A DNA stretch of 64,000 nucleotides from Pseudomonadales bacterium. Its GTDB lineage: Bacteria; Pseudomonadota; Gammaproteobacteria; Pseudomonadales; Halieaceae. Within the stretch, counting starts at the first letter, position 1. Every line of letters starts with the position of its first letter. A model generated the notes under the pieces. It saw nothing but the letters and a program-made list of their open reading frames with translations. It ran no database searches and was not told where the DNA came from. A program made the position numbers and the translations under genes. This document shows, piece by piece, positions 35,786 to 44,986 of the stretch. The stretch covers positions 73,723 to 137,722 of the forward strand of contig JACKNN010000007.1 in assembly GCA_024234855.1 (NCBI GenBank), written 5' to 3'.

Positions 35786-36670
35786 ATGCAGTCAGCGTTT
35801 AAGAGAATCGGCCTGGTCGGGCGCAGCAAGCAGTCCGGCCTGCGCGAGGTCGTGCACGAGTTGCTGGCACTGCTGGAACAACGCCAGGTCGAGGTGGTGC
35901 TGGAAGACCGCCTGGGCGAGCTGGTGGACGACAGCAGTCACCCCCTGGCCAGCTGCGACGAGATCGGCCAGTCGGTCGACCTGGTGATCGTGGTCGGCGG
36001 CGACGGCAGCCTGCTCAGCGCCGCCCGCACGCTCGCCAAGTACGATACGCCGGTACTCGGTGTCAATCGCGGTCGCCTGGGGTTTCTCACGGATATCATG
36101 CCCGACGAGGTGTGCAGCCAGGTGCCGGCGGTACTCGACGGCCAGTACGAGCGCGAGCAGCGCTTCCTGCTCGACGCCCGGGTGTACCGCGGTGGCAAGG
36201 TGGTGGGCCATGCCGACGCTCTCAACGATGTGGTGGTGAACTCCGGCACCTCGGCCCAGATGATCGAATTCGAGTTGTATATCAACGACAGTTTCGTCTA
36301 CCGGCAGCGGGCCGACGGCCTGATCGTCTCCACCCCCACCGGCTCGACCGCCTACTCGCTCTCCGGCGGCGGCCCCATCATGCACCCGACCCTCGACGCG
36401 GTGGTGCTGGTGCCAATGTTTCCCCACGCGCTCAGCAGCCGCCCCATCGTGGTGGAGGGCAATTCGCAGATCCGCATCGACATCCTGGCGCGCAATCGCA
36501 TTCATCCCCCGGTGACCTGCGACGGCCAGGTCAACATGACCGCCCGGCCGGGCGACTCGGTCCATATCTGCAAGAAGGGCCACCGCCTGACCCTGCTGCA
36601 TCCGCTGGGTCACAGTTTTTACGCCAGTTGCAGGGACAAGCTGCGCTGGGGCGACGCGCTGGTCAATTGA
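35786..36670 (+). CDS. nadK: NAD kinase
   Basis: A 294-residue enzyme phosphorylating NAD to NADP. The signature GGDGS (about residues 70-74, VVGGDGSLLSAAR) is followed by GVNRGRLGFLTDI, ADGLIVSTPTGSTAYSLSGGGPI and CDGQ near the C-terminus. Length is as usual. The ATG at 35786 starts MQSAFKRIGLVGR. Its TGA stop shares one base with the ATG of the rhomboid gene, so the two are probably translationally coupled. Confidence 0.95.
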   Translation: MQSAFKRIGLVGRSKQSGLREVVHELLALLEQRQVEVVLEDRLGELVDDSSHPLASCDEIGQSVDLVIVVGGDGSLLSAARTLAKYDTPVLGVNRGRLGFLTDIMPDEVCSQVPAVLDGQYEREQRFLLDARVYRGGKVVGHADALNDVVVNSGTSAQMIEFELYINDSFVYRQRADGLIVSTPTGSTAYSLSGGGPIMHPTLDAVVLVPMFPHALSSRPIVVEGNSQIRIDILARNRIHPPVTCDGQVNMTARPGDSVHICKKGHRLTLLHPLGHSFYASCRDKLRWGDALVN

Positions 36671-37527
36671 TGTCGGATCTTCACCCCGCCCTGACCACCG
36701 GCCTCGACGAAGACCTGTTGCCCCTGAGCGCCCTGCTGCAACAGCGCGGCGTGGCGCACCGGATTTTCGAGGAGAACGGCCAACAGGTGCTGGTGGTGGC
36801 GCGCCCCGAGCAGGCGCCCCAGGTGCTGGCCCTGTACCGGGCCTGGCGCGCCGGCGAGGTACGTATCGATTTGCAGCGGCGGGGCCGCGTGCCGCCGCTG
36901 GTGACCACCGGCAGCTGGCGCACGGTGCCGGTCACCGCGCTGCTGATCGCCGGCAGCATCGCCTGCTTCGGCCTGTTTTACCTGGGCGTTTACAACTGGA
37001 TGGGCTACCTGACGTTCACCCCCTTCGAGCTGGTGGATGGCAAGCCGGTTTTTTCCAGTATCGGCGGCCAGTACTGGCGGCTGGTGACGCCGGCCTTCCT
37101 CCATTTCGGCTGGCTGCATATTGTGTTTAACAGCCTGTGGCTGTGGGAACTGGGGCGCAAGGTCGAGCGGGTGATGGGGCACTTGAACATGTTCGGCCTG
37201 TTCCTGGTGATCGCCATGGTGTCCAATTTCAGCCAGTATGCCTTTGGCGGCCCCGGCCTGTTCGGTGGCATGTCGGGCGTGGTCTATGGCCTGCTGGGTT
37301 TTTCCTGGGTCGCGCCCATGCTGCAGCCGGCCTGGCGCATCCAGCCATCGCCCACGCTGATGCTGTTCATGGTGGGCTGGCTGGTGCTGTGCCTGGTGGG
37401 GGTGGTCGAGGGCCTGGGCTTCGGCGCCATCGCCAACGCGGCCCACCTCGGTGGCCTGCTCGGCGGCGCGGTGTTGGGTGTGCTGTTTGGCATGCTGTCG
37501 GCAGGGAAAAAAGGGGAGGATGAATGA
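36670..37527 (+). CDS. Rhomboid-family intramembrane serine protease (GlpG-like)
   Basis: A 285-residue membrane protease. The cytoplasmic N-terminal domain (about residues 1-90) resembles that of GlpG. The membrane domain has the first-helix WRLVTPAFLHFGWLHIVFNSLWLWELG, catalytic Ser202 in GGMSGVVYGLLG and catalytic His259 in NAAHLGGLLGG. It cleaves membrane-spanning substrates. It overlaps nadK by one base and the GGDEF-EAL gene by 4 bp. Confidence 0.92.
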   Translation: MSDLHPALTTGLDEDLLPLSALLQQRGVAHRIFEENGQQVLVVARPEQAPQVLALYRAWRAGEVRIDLQRRGRVPPLVTTGSWRTVPVTALLIAGSIACFGLFYLGVYNWMGYLTFTPFELVDGKPVFSSIGGQYWRLVTPAFLHFGWLHIVFNSLWLWELGRKVERVMGHLNMFGLFLVIAMVSNFSQYAFGGPGLFGGMSGVVYGLLGFSWVAPMLQPAWRIQPSPTLMLFMVGWLVLCLVGVVEGLGFGAIANAAHLGGLLGGAVLGVLFGMLSAGKKGEDE

Positions 37528-39836
37528 CGATAGCGGGCAAGATTAATGTGCTGTTCATCGCCACGGCGCTGGCCCTGGTGCTGGCGTTCGCCGGGTTCAC
37601 GGCTTTTCGCGAGTACCAGTTCGCGCTCGATCGGGTAGTGGATCTTGCCCTGGCCGAAGCCGCGGGCCAGCCGGAGCTGCAGGTCGACCTGTACCGGCGC
37701 GAGGACGCCCGCCTGCAGCGGGCGCTGGCGTCGTTTCTGGCGTTGCCGGCCGTTAATTCCGCGGTCGCCCGCGACGGGCTGGGCGAGGCGCTGGCGCGGC
37801 GCGAGGACAGCAACGGCAGCGGCGCATCGCAGCCGCCCTTCAAGCTGCTGCGCGGCGATGTGGCGGCGGCGGAGCCCCACCTGCTGGCGCTGGACGCGGC
37901 GCTGGCGCCGGCGGATACCGGTCTGTGGGCCGCCTGGCGATACACCGACCTGCCCATGTACCTGACGCTGCCGGTGTTCACCGCCGTCAATCCCGGCCAG
38001 CGCGGACTGACCCCGCAGGATTTCTTCGTGGCCCAGGCCGACCCCGAGGCAAATGCCAGCCAGCGGGTGATCGGCTACCTGCAGCTGGAAATATCCCGGG
38101 CCGACCTGCTCGCGGGTATCTGGCCCGACGTGCAAAGGGTGTTCACGGTCGGCCTCGGCCTGTCTGCCCTGTGTGCACTGGTGGTGGCCCTGGTGACCCG
38201 CCGCATCACCCGCGACCTGGCGCGGCTGTCGCGGTTTGCCGACGAGGCGGCCTCGGGCAAGCTGGAGACGCCGGTGGATATGGGCGCCAGCAGCGAGTTC
38301 AAGGACATCGCCCATGTCCTCAACAGCCTGATCGGCGGCTTCGCCCGCCTGCGCAGGGAAGTCGATACCGAGCAGCACCTGCTCAACATGAAAGTCGACG
38401 AGCGCACCAGCCAGTTGTCCAGTCGCGACCAGGCGTTGAACAAGGCGGCGGAGGAGATCACCGAGACCCGCACCCGGCTGCAGCAACTGGCCTATTACGA
38501 TAACCTCACGGCCCTGCCCAATCGCCAGTTGTTCACCGAGCAGCTCGACCTGCTGCTGGGCCTGAACCAGCGCAACGGCCACACCCTGGCGCTGTTGTTC
38601 CTCAATCTCGACAACTTCAAGCGCATCAACGAGTCGCTGGGCTACAGCGCCGGCGACCAGGTGCTGCTGGAGGTGGGCAAGCGCCTGGCCGACAGCGTGC
38701 GCGAGAGCGACCCGGTGGCGCACTACGTGGACGGCGAGCACCGCATCGACGTCTCGCGCCTGGGCGGCGACGAATTCACCGTGATTCTCAACCAGCTCGA
38801 CTCCGTCAACTCCGCCGGGGTGGTCTCCCGGCGCCTGCTGGAGGCCTTGCAGCGGCCGATGATCATCGACGGCCAGGAAGTGGTGGTGAGTCCCAGTATC
38901 GGTGTGGCCATCGCGCCCAGGGACGGCACCAACGTGGAAATCCTGTTGCGGGCCGCCGGGGTCGCCATGCACCACGCCAAGGAGTCGGTGCGGGAGAAGG
39001 TGCTGTTTTTCAGCCAGCACATGGACGCCACCGGCGTGGGCCGGCTCAAGCTGGAGTCGGAGCTGCGCCGCGCGGTGGAGCGCAAGCAACTGGTGCTGCA
39101 CTACCAGCCCCAGGTGAATACCCTGACCGGGGCGGTGGCGGGCGCCGAGGCCCTGCTGCGCTGGGATCACCCGGAGCACGGCATGATTCCGCCGTTCCAG
39201 TTCATTCCCCTGGCGGAGGAGATCGGCGTGATCGGCGAGCTGGGTGACTGGGTGCTGGCGGAGGCCTGCCGCCAGATGAAGGCCTTCGACGAGCAGGGTT
39301 TGACCCTGCCGCGGGTGGCGGTGAACGTCTCGGCCTTCCAGTTCACCGCGGCGTTTTGCGACAGCGTCAGGGCCATCCTGCAGCAGCACGGGCTGCCGGC
39401 GTCCCGGCTGGAACTGGGCCTGAGCGAAGACATCCTGATGGACCAGGACCGGGACACCAACCAGAGCCTGCGCGAGCTCAAGGCCCTGGGCGTGCATCTG
39501 TCGGTGGATGATTTCGGCACCCGCTACGCGCCGCTGAGCTATCTCAGTCACTTCTCGCTGGACGAGCTGAAAATCGACCGCAGCTTCGTGGTCGATTGCG
39601 ATCGCAATGACAACAATGCCCGGCTGGTGATCGCCATTATCTCGATGGCCAGCAGCCTGGGGCTGGGCGTGGTGGCCGAGGGCGTGGAAACCGAGGAGCA
39701 GTACCGCTTCCTGATCGACAAGGGCGCCACCGTGATCCAGGGTTACCTGTTCAGCAAGCCGGTGCCGGCGGCGGAGCTGCAGCAGATGCTGGCCCCCTGG
39801 CATTTCATGGCACAGCTGCAGCGCATCCAGGCCTGA
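37524..39836 (+). CDS. Membrane GGDEF-EAL protein (c-di-GMP synthesis/hydrolysis)
   Basis: A 770-residue signalling protein. In order: a transmembrane helix (about 8-26), a periplasmic sensor of about 190 residues, a second helix near 212-230, a HAMP domain and short coiled coil (to about 320), a GGDEF domain with an intact GGDEF motif near residue 412, and an EAL domain starting around 520 with EALLRW near 541. The downstream EAL motifs are mostly conserved (NVSAFQF, DDFGTRYAPLSYL, LKIDRSF, EGVETEEQ), although the loop has Arg where Gly is common. Both activities may remain. The periplasmic ligand is unknown. The start overlaps the rhomboid stop. Confidence 0.92.
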   Translation: MTIAGKINVLFIATALALVLAFAGFTAFREYQFALDRVVDLALAEAAGQPELQVDLYRREDARLQRALASFLALPAVNSAVARDGLGEALARREDSNGSGASQPPFKLLRGDVAAAEPHLLALDAALAPADTGLWAAWRYTDLPMYLTLPVFTAVNPGQRGLTPQDFFVAQADPEANASQRVIGYLQLEISRADLLAGIWPDVQRVFTVGLGLSALCALVVALVTRRITRDLARLSRFADEAASGKLETPVDMGASSEFKDIAHVLNSLIGGFARLRREVDTEQHLLNMKVDERTSQLSSRDQALNKAAEEITETRTRLQQLAYYDNLTALPNRQLFTEQLDLLLGLNQRNGHTLALLFLNLDNFKRINESLGYSAGDQVLLEVGKRLADSVRESDPVAHYVDGEHRIDVSRLGGDEFTVILNQLDSVNSAGVVSRRLLEALQRPMIIDGQEVVVSPSIGVAIAPRDGTNVEILLRAAGVAMHHAKESVREKVLFFSQHMDATGVGRLKLESELRRAVERKQLVLHYQPQVNTLTGAVAGAEALLRWDHPEHGMIPPFQFIPLAEEIGVIGELGDWVLAEACRQMKAFDEQGLTLPRVAVNVSAFQFTAAFCDSVRAILQQHGLPASRLELGLSEDILMDQDRDTNQSLRELKALGVHLSVDDFGTRYAPLSYLSHFSLDELKIDRSFVVDCDRNDNNARLVIAIISMASSLGLGVVAEGVETEEQYRFLIDKGATVIQGYLFSKPVPAAELQQMLAPWHFMAQLQRIQA

Positions 39837-39849
39837 GGGCGGTATCGAT

Positions 39850-40113
39850 ATGGATTACCGGCAACTGATCGACACCATGACGCCCGCGACCTACCGCAGC
39901 CTCCGGCGCGCGGTGGAACTGGGCAAGTGGCCCGACGGCAAGCCGTTAACGCCGGCCCAGCGCGGCGAGGCGCTGCAGGCGATTATCGCCTGGGGCGAGC
40001 TGCACCTGCCGCCGAACGAACGGGTGGGCTTTATCGACAAGGGCCACAAGGCCGGCGACAGCTGTGACGAGCCGCCGGAAACCCCATTGACGTGGCGGGA
40101 TGATGCGCAGTGA
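39850..40113 (+). CDS. YeaC-like DUF1315 protein
   Basis: An 87-residue protein matching the DUF1315/YeaC family: TMTPATYRSLRRAVELGKWPDG followed by LTPAQRGEALQAIIAWGE. The function is unknown. It is widespread in gammaproteobacteria, and its stop overlaps the start of the DUF2797 gene by 4 bp. It follows the GGDEF-EAL gene by 13 bp. Confidence 0.88.
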   Translation: MDYRQLIDTMTPATYRSLRRAVELGKWPDGKPLTPAQRGEALQAIIAWGELHLPPNERVGFIDKGHKAGDSCDEPPETPLTWRDDAQ

Positions 40114-40943
40114 GTGAGCTGCTGGCCGCGGGCCCCGTGGAGAAAATGCGCACCGCCCTGGCGGACCCGGTGCAGTACGCCCTGCGGCTGGGCGAGCACG
40201 AAATCCCCATGAACCAGTACCTGGGCCAGCGGCTGGAGTTGCACTACAGCGGCGCTATCAACTGCATGCACTGCGGCCGCAAGACCGCCAAGAGCTTCAA
40301 CCAGGGCTACTGCTATCCCTGCTTCAAGCGCCTGGCCCAGTGCGACAGCTGCATCATGAGCCCGGAAAAATGCCACTACGCCGCCGGCACCTGTCGCGAG
40401 CCCGAGTGGGGCGAGCAGCACTGCATGATCGACCACTTCGTCTACCTGTCCAACACCTCGGGCCTGAAGGTCGGCATCACCCGCGGCAGCCAGGTGCCCA
40501 CCCGCTGGATGGACCAGGGCGCCACCCAGGCGCAGGCCATCTTCCGGGTCGATACCCGCCTGCACTCCGGCCTGGTGGAGACCGTGTTCAAGCAGCACAT
40601 CGCCGACAAGACCAACTGGCAGGCCATGCTCAAGGGCGAGGCCGAAGCGGTCGACCTGGAGGGGGCGCGGGTGCGCCTGCTGGCCGAGTGCGCCGGCGAG
40701 ATCGATGCGCTGCAACAGCAGTTCGGCCTGCAGGCGATTACCGTGCTGGAGGGGCAGCCGCAAACGCTGATCCGCTACCCCGTGCTGGAGTACCCGAAGA
40801 AGGTGAGCTCATTCAACCTCGACAAAGTGCCCCGTGCCGGCGGCATCCTGCTCGGCATCAAGGGCCAGTACCTGATCTTTGACGCCGGCGTGATCAATAT
40901 GCGCAAATACGGCGGCTACCAGCTATCCTTATCCATTGGATGA
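40110..40943 (+). CDS. DUF2797 zinc-motif protein
   Basis: A 277-residue DUF2797 protein. The N-terminal Cys-rich region has CMHCGRKTAKSFNQGYCYPC and CDSCIMSPEKCHYAAGTC (about residues 52-95), probable zinc sites. A GIY-YIG-like segment follows (HFVYLSNTSGLKVGITRGSQVPTRWMDQGA), which might indicate a nuclease-like fold. Function unknown. It is often next to pepN in gammaproteobacteria, as here (36-bp gap). Confidence 0.85.
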   Translation: MSELLAAGPVEKMRTALADPVQYALRLGEHEIPMNQYLGQRLELHYSGAINCMHCGRKTAKSFNQGYCYPCFKRLAQCDSCIMSPEKCHYAAGTCREPEWGEQHCMIDHFVYLSNTSGLKVGITRGSQVPTRWMDQGATQAQAIFRVDTRLHSGLVETVFKQHIADKTNWQAMLKGEAEAVDLEGARVRLLAECAGEIDALQQQFGLQAITVLEGQPQTLIRYPVLEYPKKVSSFNLDKVPRAGGILLGIKGQYLIFDAGVINMRKYGGYQLSLSIG

Positions 40944-40979
40944 CCTGCGCCCCGGCGCCACCCGATACCAGGACCCAGC

Positions 40980-43637
40980 ATGCGCGACGCCAAACCCGGA
41001 GCTATCTACCTCAAGGATTACCAGCCACCGGCCTACCGGGTGGAACGCACCGAACTGCACTTTGACCTGCACGAGGACTGTGCCCTGGTCGATGCGCGCC
41101 TGCACCTGCGCCGCAATGACTACGCCGCGCCCACCGACCGGCTGCAATTGCACGGCGCGGGGCTGGAGTTGCTGGCCATCGCACTCGACGGCGAAGCGCT
41201 CCCGGCGGCGCGCTACAGCCTTACTGACGAGGGCCTGGAAATTGCCGATGTGCCCGCCAGCTTCGTGCTGGAATGCACAACCCGGCTGCGGCCCCAGGAC
41301 AACACCGCGCTGGAGGGCCTGTACAAGTCCCATTCGATGTTCTGCACCCAGTGCGAGGCCCACGGCTTTCGCAAGATCACCTATTATCCCGACCGGCCCG
41401 ACGTGATGTCGGTGTTCACCGTCAGCATCGAGGCGGACAAGGCGCGCTACCCGGTGCTGCTGAGCAACGGCAACCTCACCGTCGCGCAGGATGTGGCCGA
41501 TGGCCGCCACCGCGCCAGCTGGCACGATCCCTATCCCAAGCCCGCCTACCTGTTCGCCCTGGTCGCCGGCGACCTGCGTTTTATCGAGGACAGTTTCCGC
41601 ACCTGCGGTGGTCGCGCTGTCTGCCTGCGTATTTACGTCGAGGAAAAAGACCTGGGCAAGTGCGACCACGCCATGCGCTCGCTCAAGCATGCCATGCGCT
41701 GGGACGAGGACGTCTACGGCCGGGAGTACGACCTGGAGATTTTCAATATCGTCGCGGTGGACGATTTCAATATGGGGGCGATGGAAAACAAGAGCCTCAA
41801 TATCTTCAACAGCTCCTGCGTATTGTGCAGCCCCCAGACCACCACCGACCGGGGTTTCCAGACCGTCGAATCGATTGTTGCCCACGAGTATTTCCACAAC
41901 TGGAGCGGCAACCGCGTCACCTGCCGCGACTGGTTCCAGCTCAGCCTGAAAGAGGGTTTTACCGTTTTTCGCGACGCGGCGTTTTCCGCCGACATGGGCT
42001 CGCCCACGGTCAAGCGGGTGGAGGATGTAAGCCTGTTGCGCACCGCGCAGTTTGCCGAGGACGCCGGCCCCATGGCGCACCCGGTGCGGCCCGAGGCGGT
42101 GATCGAGATCAACAACTTCTACACCCTGACGGTGTATGAAAAAGGCGCCGAAGTGGTGCGCATGATCCACACCCTGCTGGGTGCGGAGGCGTTTCGCCGG
42201 GGCGCGGATTTGTATTTTGAGCGCCACGACGGCCAGGCCGTTACCTGCGAGGATTTCGTGCGCGCCATGGAAGACGCCAGCGGCGTCGACCTGACCCGGT
42301 TCCGTCGCTGGTATGCCCAGGCGGGCACGCCGCTGCTGCGGGTGCGCGACGAGTACGATGCCGTCGCCGGGCGCTACACCCTGCACGTCGAGCAGTCCTG
42401 CCCGCCGACGCCGGGCCAGCCGCAAAAAGAGCCCTTCGTGATACCGCTGGCCATGGGCCTGCTGGGCGAGGCCGGCAACCTGCCGCTGGCCCTCGCCGGC
42501 GGCCCCGGCCCCGAGAGCGCGGACAACACCCACCACGTGCTGCTGGTGGACCAGCCGCGCCAGAGTTTCGTGTTCGAGCAGGTGCGGGAGCGGCCGGTGC
42601 CGTCGCTGCTGCGCGGGTTCTCCGCGCCGGTGCGGCTGGAATACGATTTCAGCAAGCCCGACCTGTGCGCCCTGATGAGCCGGGACGCTGACGGCTTCGT
42701 GCGCTGGGACGCGGCCCAGGCCCTGGCCACCCGGGTGATCCACGAGGTGGAGCAGCAGCTCCGGCACAGTGCCCCGGTCGTGATCGAGCCGCTGCTGGTG
42801 GAGGCCTGTCGCGGCCTGCTGGCGGATGCCTCCCTGGACCCCGCCATGGTCGCCGCCATGCTGACGCTGCCGACCGAGGACTACCTGGCGGAACTGGCCA
42901 GCCACACCGGCGGCGCCGACGTCGACACCATTCACAACGCGCGCTGGGCGGTGCAGGCCGAACTCGCCCGGGCCTGCCAGGCGGAACTGCTCGACGCCTA
43001 CCAGCGCCTGGCCAGTGACCGGCCCTATGAACCCGCCGCCGACCAGGTCGCGGCGCGCAGCCTGCGCAATACCTGCCTGGACTACCTGTGCTGCGCCTTT
43101 GAACTGCAACCGGGACTGGCCCTGCGCCAGTTCGAGGCAGCCGCCAACATGACCGACCGGCTGGCGGCGCTGCGGGCCATCGTGTTCTACGGCGTCGCGG
43201 CGGAGCGCGAACAGGTGCTGGCGCAGTTCCACCGGGACTGGCACCACGACACGCTGGTGATGAACCAGTGGTTCGCGGTGCAGGCGGCGATGCCGCTGGG
43301 CGATACCCTGGCCCGGGTGCAGGCGCTGTTGTTACACCCGGCGTTCGATGTGCGCAATCCCAACAAGGTGCGTTCACTGGTCGGTGTTTTCGCCAGCCAG
43401 AACCCGGTGCAGTTTCACCGCATCGACGGCGCGGGTTACCGCTTCCTCGCCGACAGGGTAGTGCAGCTCAACCAGGCCAACCCGCAACTGGCCTCGCGCC
43501 TGCTCACCCCCCTGACCAGGTGGCGCAACTACACCGGCCGGGCCGAGCTGATGTGCGCCCAGCTGGAGCGCCTGGCGGCGCTACCGGAGTTGTCGCCGGA
43601 TGTGTTCGAACTGGTGAGCAAGTCGCTGCAGCGTTAG
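40980..43637 (+). CDS. pepN: Aminopeptidase N
   Basis: An 885-residue M1-family zinc aminopeptidase of the E. coli PepN type, cytoplasmic. The substrate-recognition motif GAMEN lies at about residue 266, and the zinc motif HEYFH with the third ligand Glu in NWSGNRVTCRDWFQLSLKEG lies at about 302-325. A C-terminal helical domain ends the protein. Length matches the family (about 870-890). The last 4 bp overlap the end of a broken gene on the other strand, which marks the edge of the decayed island. Confidence 0.95.
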   Translation: MRDAKPGAIYLKDYQPPAYRVERTELHFDLHEDCALVDARLHLRRNDYAAPTDRLQLHGAGLELLAIALDGEALPAARYSLTDEGLEIADVPASFVLECTTRLRPQDNTALEGLYKSHSMFCTQCEAHGFRKITYYPDRPDVMSVFTVSIEADKARYPVLLSNGNLTVAQDVADGRHRASWHDPYPKPAYLFALVAGDLRFIEDSFRTCGGRAVCLRIYVEEKDLGKCDHAMRSLKHAMRWDEDVYGREYDLEIFNIVAVDDFNMGAMENKSLNIFNSSCVLCSPQTTTDRGFQTVESIVAHEYFHNWSGNRVTCRDWFQLSLKEGFTVFRDAAFSADMGSPTVKRVEDVSLLRTAQFAEDAGPMAHPVRPEAVIEINNFYTLTVYEKGAEVVRMIHTLLGAEAFRRGADLYFERHDGQAVTCEDFVRAMEDASGVDLTRFRRWYAQAGTPLLRVRDEYDAVAGRYTLHVEQSCPPTPGQPQKEPFVIPLAMGLLGEAGNLPLALAGGPGPESADNTHHVLLVDQPRQSFVFEQVRERPVPSLLRGFSAPVRLEYDFSKPDLCALMSRDADGFVRWDAAQALATRVIHEVEQQLRHSAPVVIEPLLVEACRGLLADASLDPAMVAAMLTLPTEDYLAELASHTGGADVDTIHNARWAVQAELARACQAELLDAYQRLASDRPYEPAADQVAARSLRNTCLDYLCCAFELQPGLALRQFEAAANMTDRLAALRAIVFYGVAAEREQVLAQFHRDWHHDTLVMNQWFAVQAAMPLGDTLARVQALLLHPAFDVRNPNKVRSLVGVFASQNPVQFHRIDGAGYRFLADRVVQLNQANPQLASRLLTPLTRWRNYTGRAELMCAQLERLAALPELSPDVFELVSKSLQR

Positions 43638-43858
43638 CACCGCGGCCGCCTGAGCCGGCCGACGCGTCGCGCTACAAAGCGGGGCTTATCGATGGCGGGT
43701 ATGCCATCCCTGCCGGGCCCGCCCTGGTCGATTTCATTCGCCGGAATCAGACCGTTTTCCAGGTCGAAGCCATTATCAAAAGACGGCGGCTCCCCGGCAA
43801 GGGCGCAGGCGCCGACTGAAACCAGGAAGGAAAGGGTAATTGTGAGAAATCTCTTCAA
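43634..43858 (-). pseudogene. DUF3179 protein, N-terminal fragment
   Basis: From TTG 43858 (AGGAG 7 bp upstream) the frame gives a signal peptide (FLTITLSFLVSVGACALA) and then FDNGFDLENGLIPANEIDQG, GPGRDGIPAIDKPRFV. This matches the start of DUF3179 proteins, exported proteins of about 300-400 residues of unknown function. After KPRFV the homology stops and about 12 unrelated residues lead to a stop at the end of pepN. At least four fifths of the gene is missing. The TTG overlaps the TGA of the gene upstream (CTTGA), a sign of former translational coupling. Recognition is from memory of the family. Confidence 0.7.
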
Positions 43859-44190
43859 GGCTGTTCTCCTTTGCGTTGCTGTTCTTCGACACACGCATGG
43901 TCTTCCTCACGGTCGATCCGCTCGATAGCAGCCTGCATCAGCTCTCGGAATTCAGGGCGCCAATCGGTTTCGGCCTGGTCAAGCCATTCGCGGATCCCCC
44001 GCGAGCGAAGCGACTTCTCAAGAAGATGTACCGTCCCAGCTTACTCGTCGGGGTCGTGGTTAAACAGAAGATATCGAAGATACATTGTTTGTGACTGCTG
44101 AAACAGGATACGGAGTAAAAGATCGAACTTCAGGCGATCTTCCGGATCAAGGTTCAAAAAACTCTGAGTGCCACGAATCTGCAGATCCAG
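43855..44190 (-). pseudogene. Broken small membrane-protein-family gene with premature stop
   Basis: On the minus strand the frame reads GTQSFLNLDPEDRLKFDLLL, RILFQQSQTMYLRYLLFNHD, then a TAA at 44041-44043, and continues in the same frame as LLEKSLRSRGIREWLDQAET, DWRPEFRELMQAAIERIDRE, ending at 43855. Both halves look coding and together fit the C-terminal half of the family of small membrane proteins often annotated as hypothetical (start MNW..AIG..AE; later SL.PE.R and PGFR.WW segments). The 5' end is missing and joins the antidote remnant near 44190. Family assignment is inference. Confidence 0.6.
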
Positions 44191-44195
44191 GAGAC

Positions 44196-44345
44196 ACACG
44201 GGGCATGTCTGCTATTGCGCAAGAGTCAGGCTTAGGGCGGGAGAGTCTATATAAGGCATTTGCTCCCGGGGCAAAACCAAGATATGAAACAGTACAAAAA
44301 GTTCTTCATTCTCTTGGTGTAAAAATCAATGTGTCAGCCGCGTAA
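44196..44345 (+). pseudogene. Addiction-module antidote protein, 3' fragment
   Basis: The frame reads RGMSAIAQESGLGRESLYKA, FAPGAKPRYETVQKVLHSLG, VKINVSAA and stops at 44345. This is the C-terminal half of the HTH antidote proteins of HigA-like addiction modules, in which ARARGMSAIAQ..GL.RE.LYKALSP precedes the second helix. The first half (normally FDPAEHL...) is missing, and the frame upstream is unrelated. The stop codon lies inside the R'' box of the first attC site, as is usual for integron cassettes. Confidence 0.75.
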
Positions 44346-44413
44346 CAAGTCAAGGCTGGTACACAGCACCGCCGCTTCGCGTCGGCACTGTGCTCCAGCT
44401 CGAAGCGTTAACT
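44340..44413 (+). repeat. attC recombination site 1
   Basis: A 74-bp imperfect inverted repeat bounded by GCGTAAC and GTTAACT. Inner arms pair GCTGG with CCAGC, CACAG with CTGTG and CGCCG with CG(T)CGGC around a TTCG(C) loop. Such a structure with TAAC/GTTA outer boxes is what integron integrases recombine as a folded bottom strand. The site directly follows the antidote remnant and carries its stop codon. Confidence 0.75.
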
Positions 44414-44455
44414 GCCCAGATTGTCCCAAGCCCCTGATTTGGGTAAGCTTCCCGG

Positions 44456-44692
44456 ATGCCCACAATATTCCGAGTTGGCCCCTATAGATTCTTTTTCTAC
44501 AGCAACGAGGAAGGAGAGCCGCCGCACGTGCATATTCAGCGGGATCGAATGCTGGCGAAATTTTGGTTGAATCCACCAATTCTTGCCAGTTCAACACGTT
44601 TCTCACCTCAAGAGCTTCGAAAGCTTGAGGTTCTGGTGAACGAAAATTGTACTACGCTTCTGGAGGCTTGGAATGGGTACTTTGGCAGTTGA
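44456..44692 (+). CDS. DUF4160 protein
   Basis: A 78-residue protein with RVGPYRFFFYSNEEGEPPHV and HIQRDRMLAKFWLNPP, the DUF4160 signature. It is nearly always encoded just before a DUF2442 gene, as here (20-bp overlap). The pair resembles a toxin-antitoxin module, and such pairs are common integron cassettes. Biochemical function is not established to my knowledge. The cassette lies between attC sites 1 and 2. Confidence 0.85.
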   Translation: MPTIFRVGPYRFFFYSNEEGEPPHVHIQRDRMLAKFWLNPPILASSTRFSPQELRKLEVLVNENCTTLLEAWNGYFGS

Positions 44693-44918
44693 ACTCCACC
44701 CCTTAGCTCACAATGTTAGTTTTACTGAAGATACCTTGAACGTCGATCTCTTGGATGGGCGTACGATCTCAGTGCCAATCGCATGGTTTCCTACGCTTTC
44801 AAGAGCAACGCAATCCCAAAGGGAAGCCTGGGAGCTTCTAGGAGACGGAGAAGGCATTCACTGGCCTGAAATCGACGAGGACTTGAGCGTTGCGGGCCTT
44901 TTGGTCGGTACTAGGTAG
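44673..44918 (+). CDS. DUF2442 protein
   Basis: An 81-residue protein with LNVDLLDGRTISVPIAWFPT and a C-terminal WELLGDGEGIHWPEIDEDLS, matching DUF2442. It overlaps the upstream DUF4160 gene by 20 bp, so translation is likely coupled. DUF2442 proteins are treated as the antitoxin-like partner of DUF4160. It ends 5 bp before attC site 2. Confidence 0.87.
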   Translation: MGTLAVELHPLAHNVSFTEDTLNVDLLDGRTISVPIAWFPTLSRATQSQREAWELLGDGEGIHWPEIDEDLSVAGLLVGTR

Positions 44919-44922
44919 CAGC

Positions 44923-44982
44923 AGTTAACAAGCACGTGAAATGTGACGCGCTTACCGCGCGGCCTTTACGTAGGCGTTATGT
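44923..44982 (+). repeat. attC recombination site 2
   Basis: A 60-bp site bounded by AGTTAAC and GTTATGT. Arms ACGTGAAA and CTTTACGT pair imperfectly and GCGC...GCGC closes a short loop. It follows the DUF2442 stop by 4 bp. The 3' half, GGCGTTATGTGTCC (44973-44986), recurs exactly at attC site 3 (46194-46207). Confidence 0.72.
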
Positions 44983-44986
44983 GTCC

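Noticed and set aside
43871..44101. Plus-strand frames of 72-76 codons
   Set aside because: The minus strand in this interval carries the clearly protein-like sequence of the broken gene; the plus frames are its shadow.
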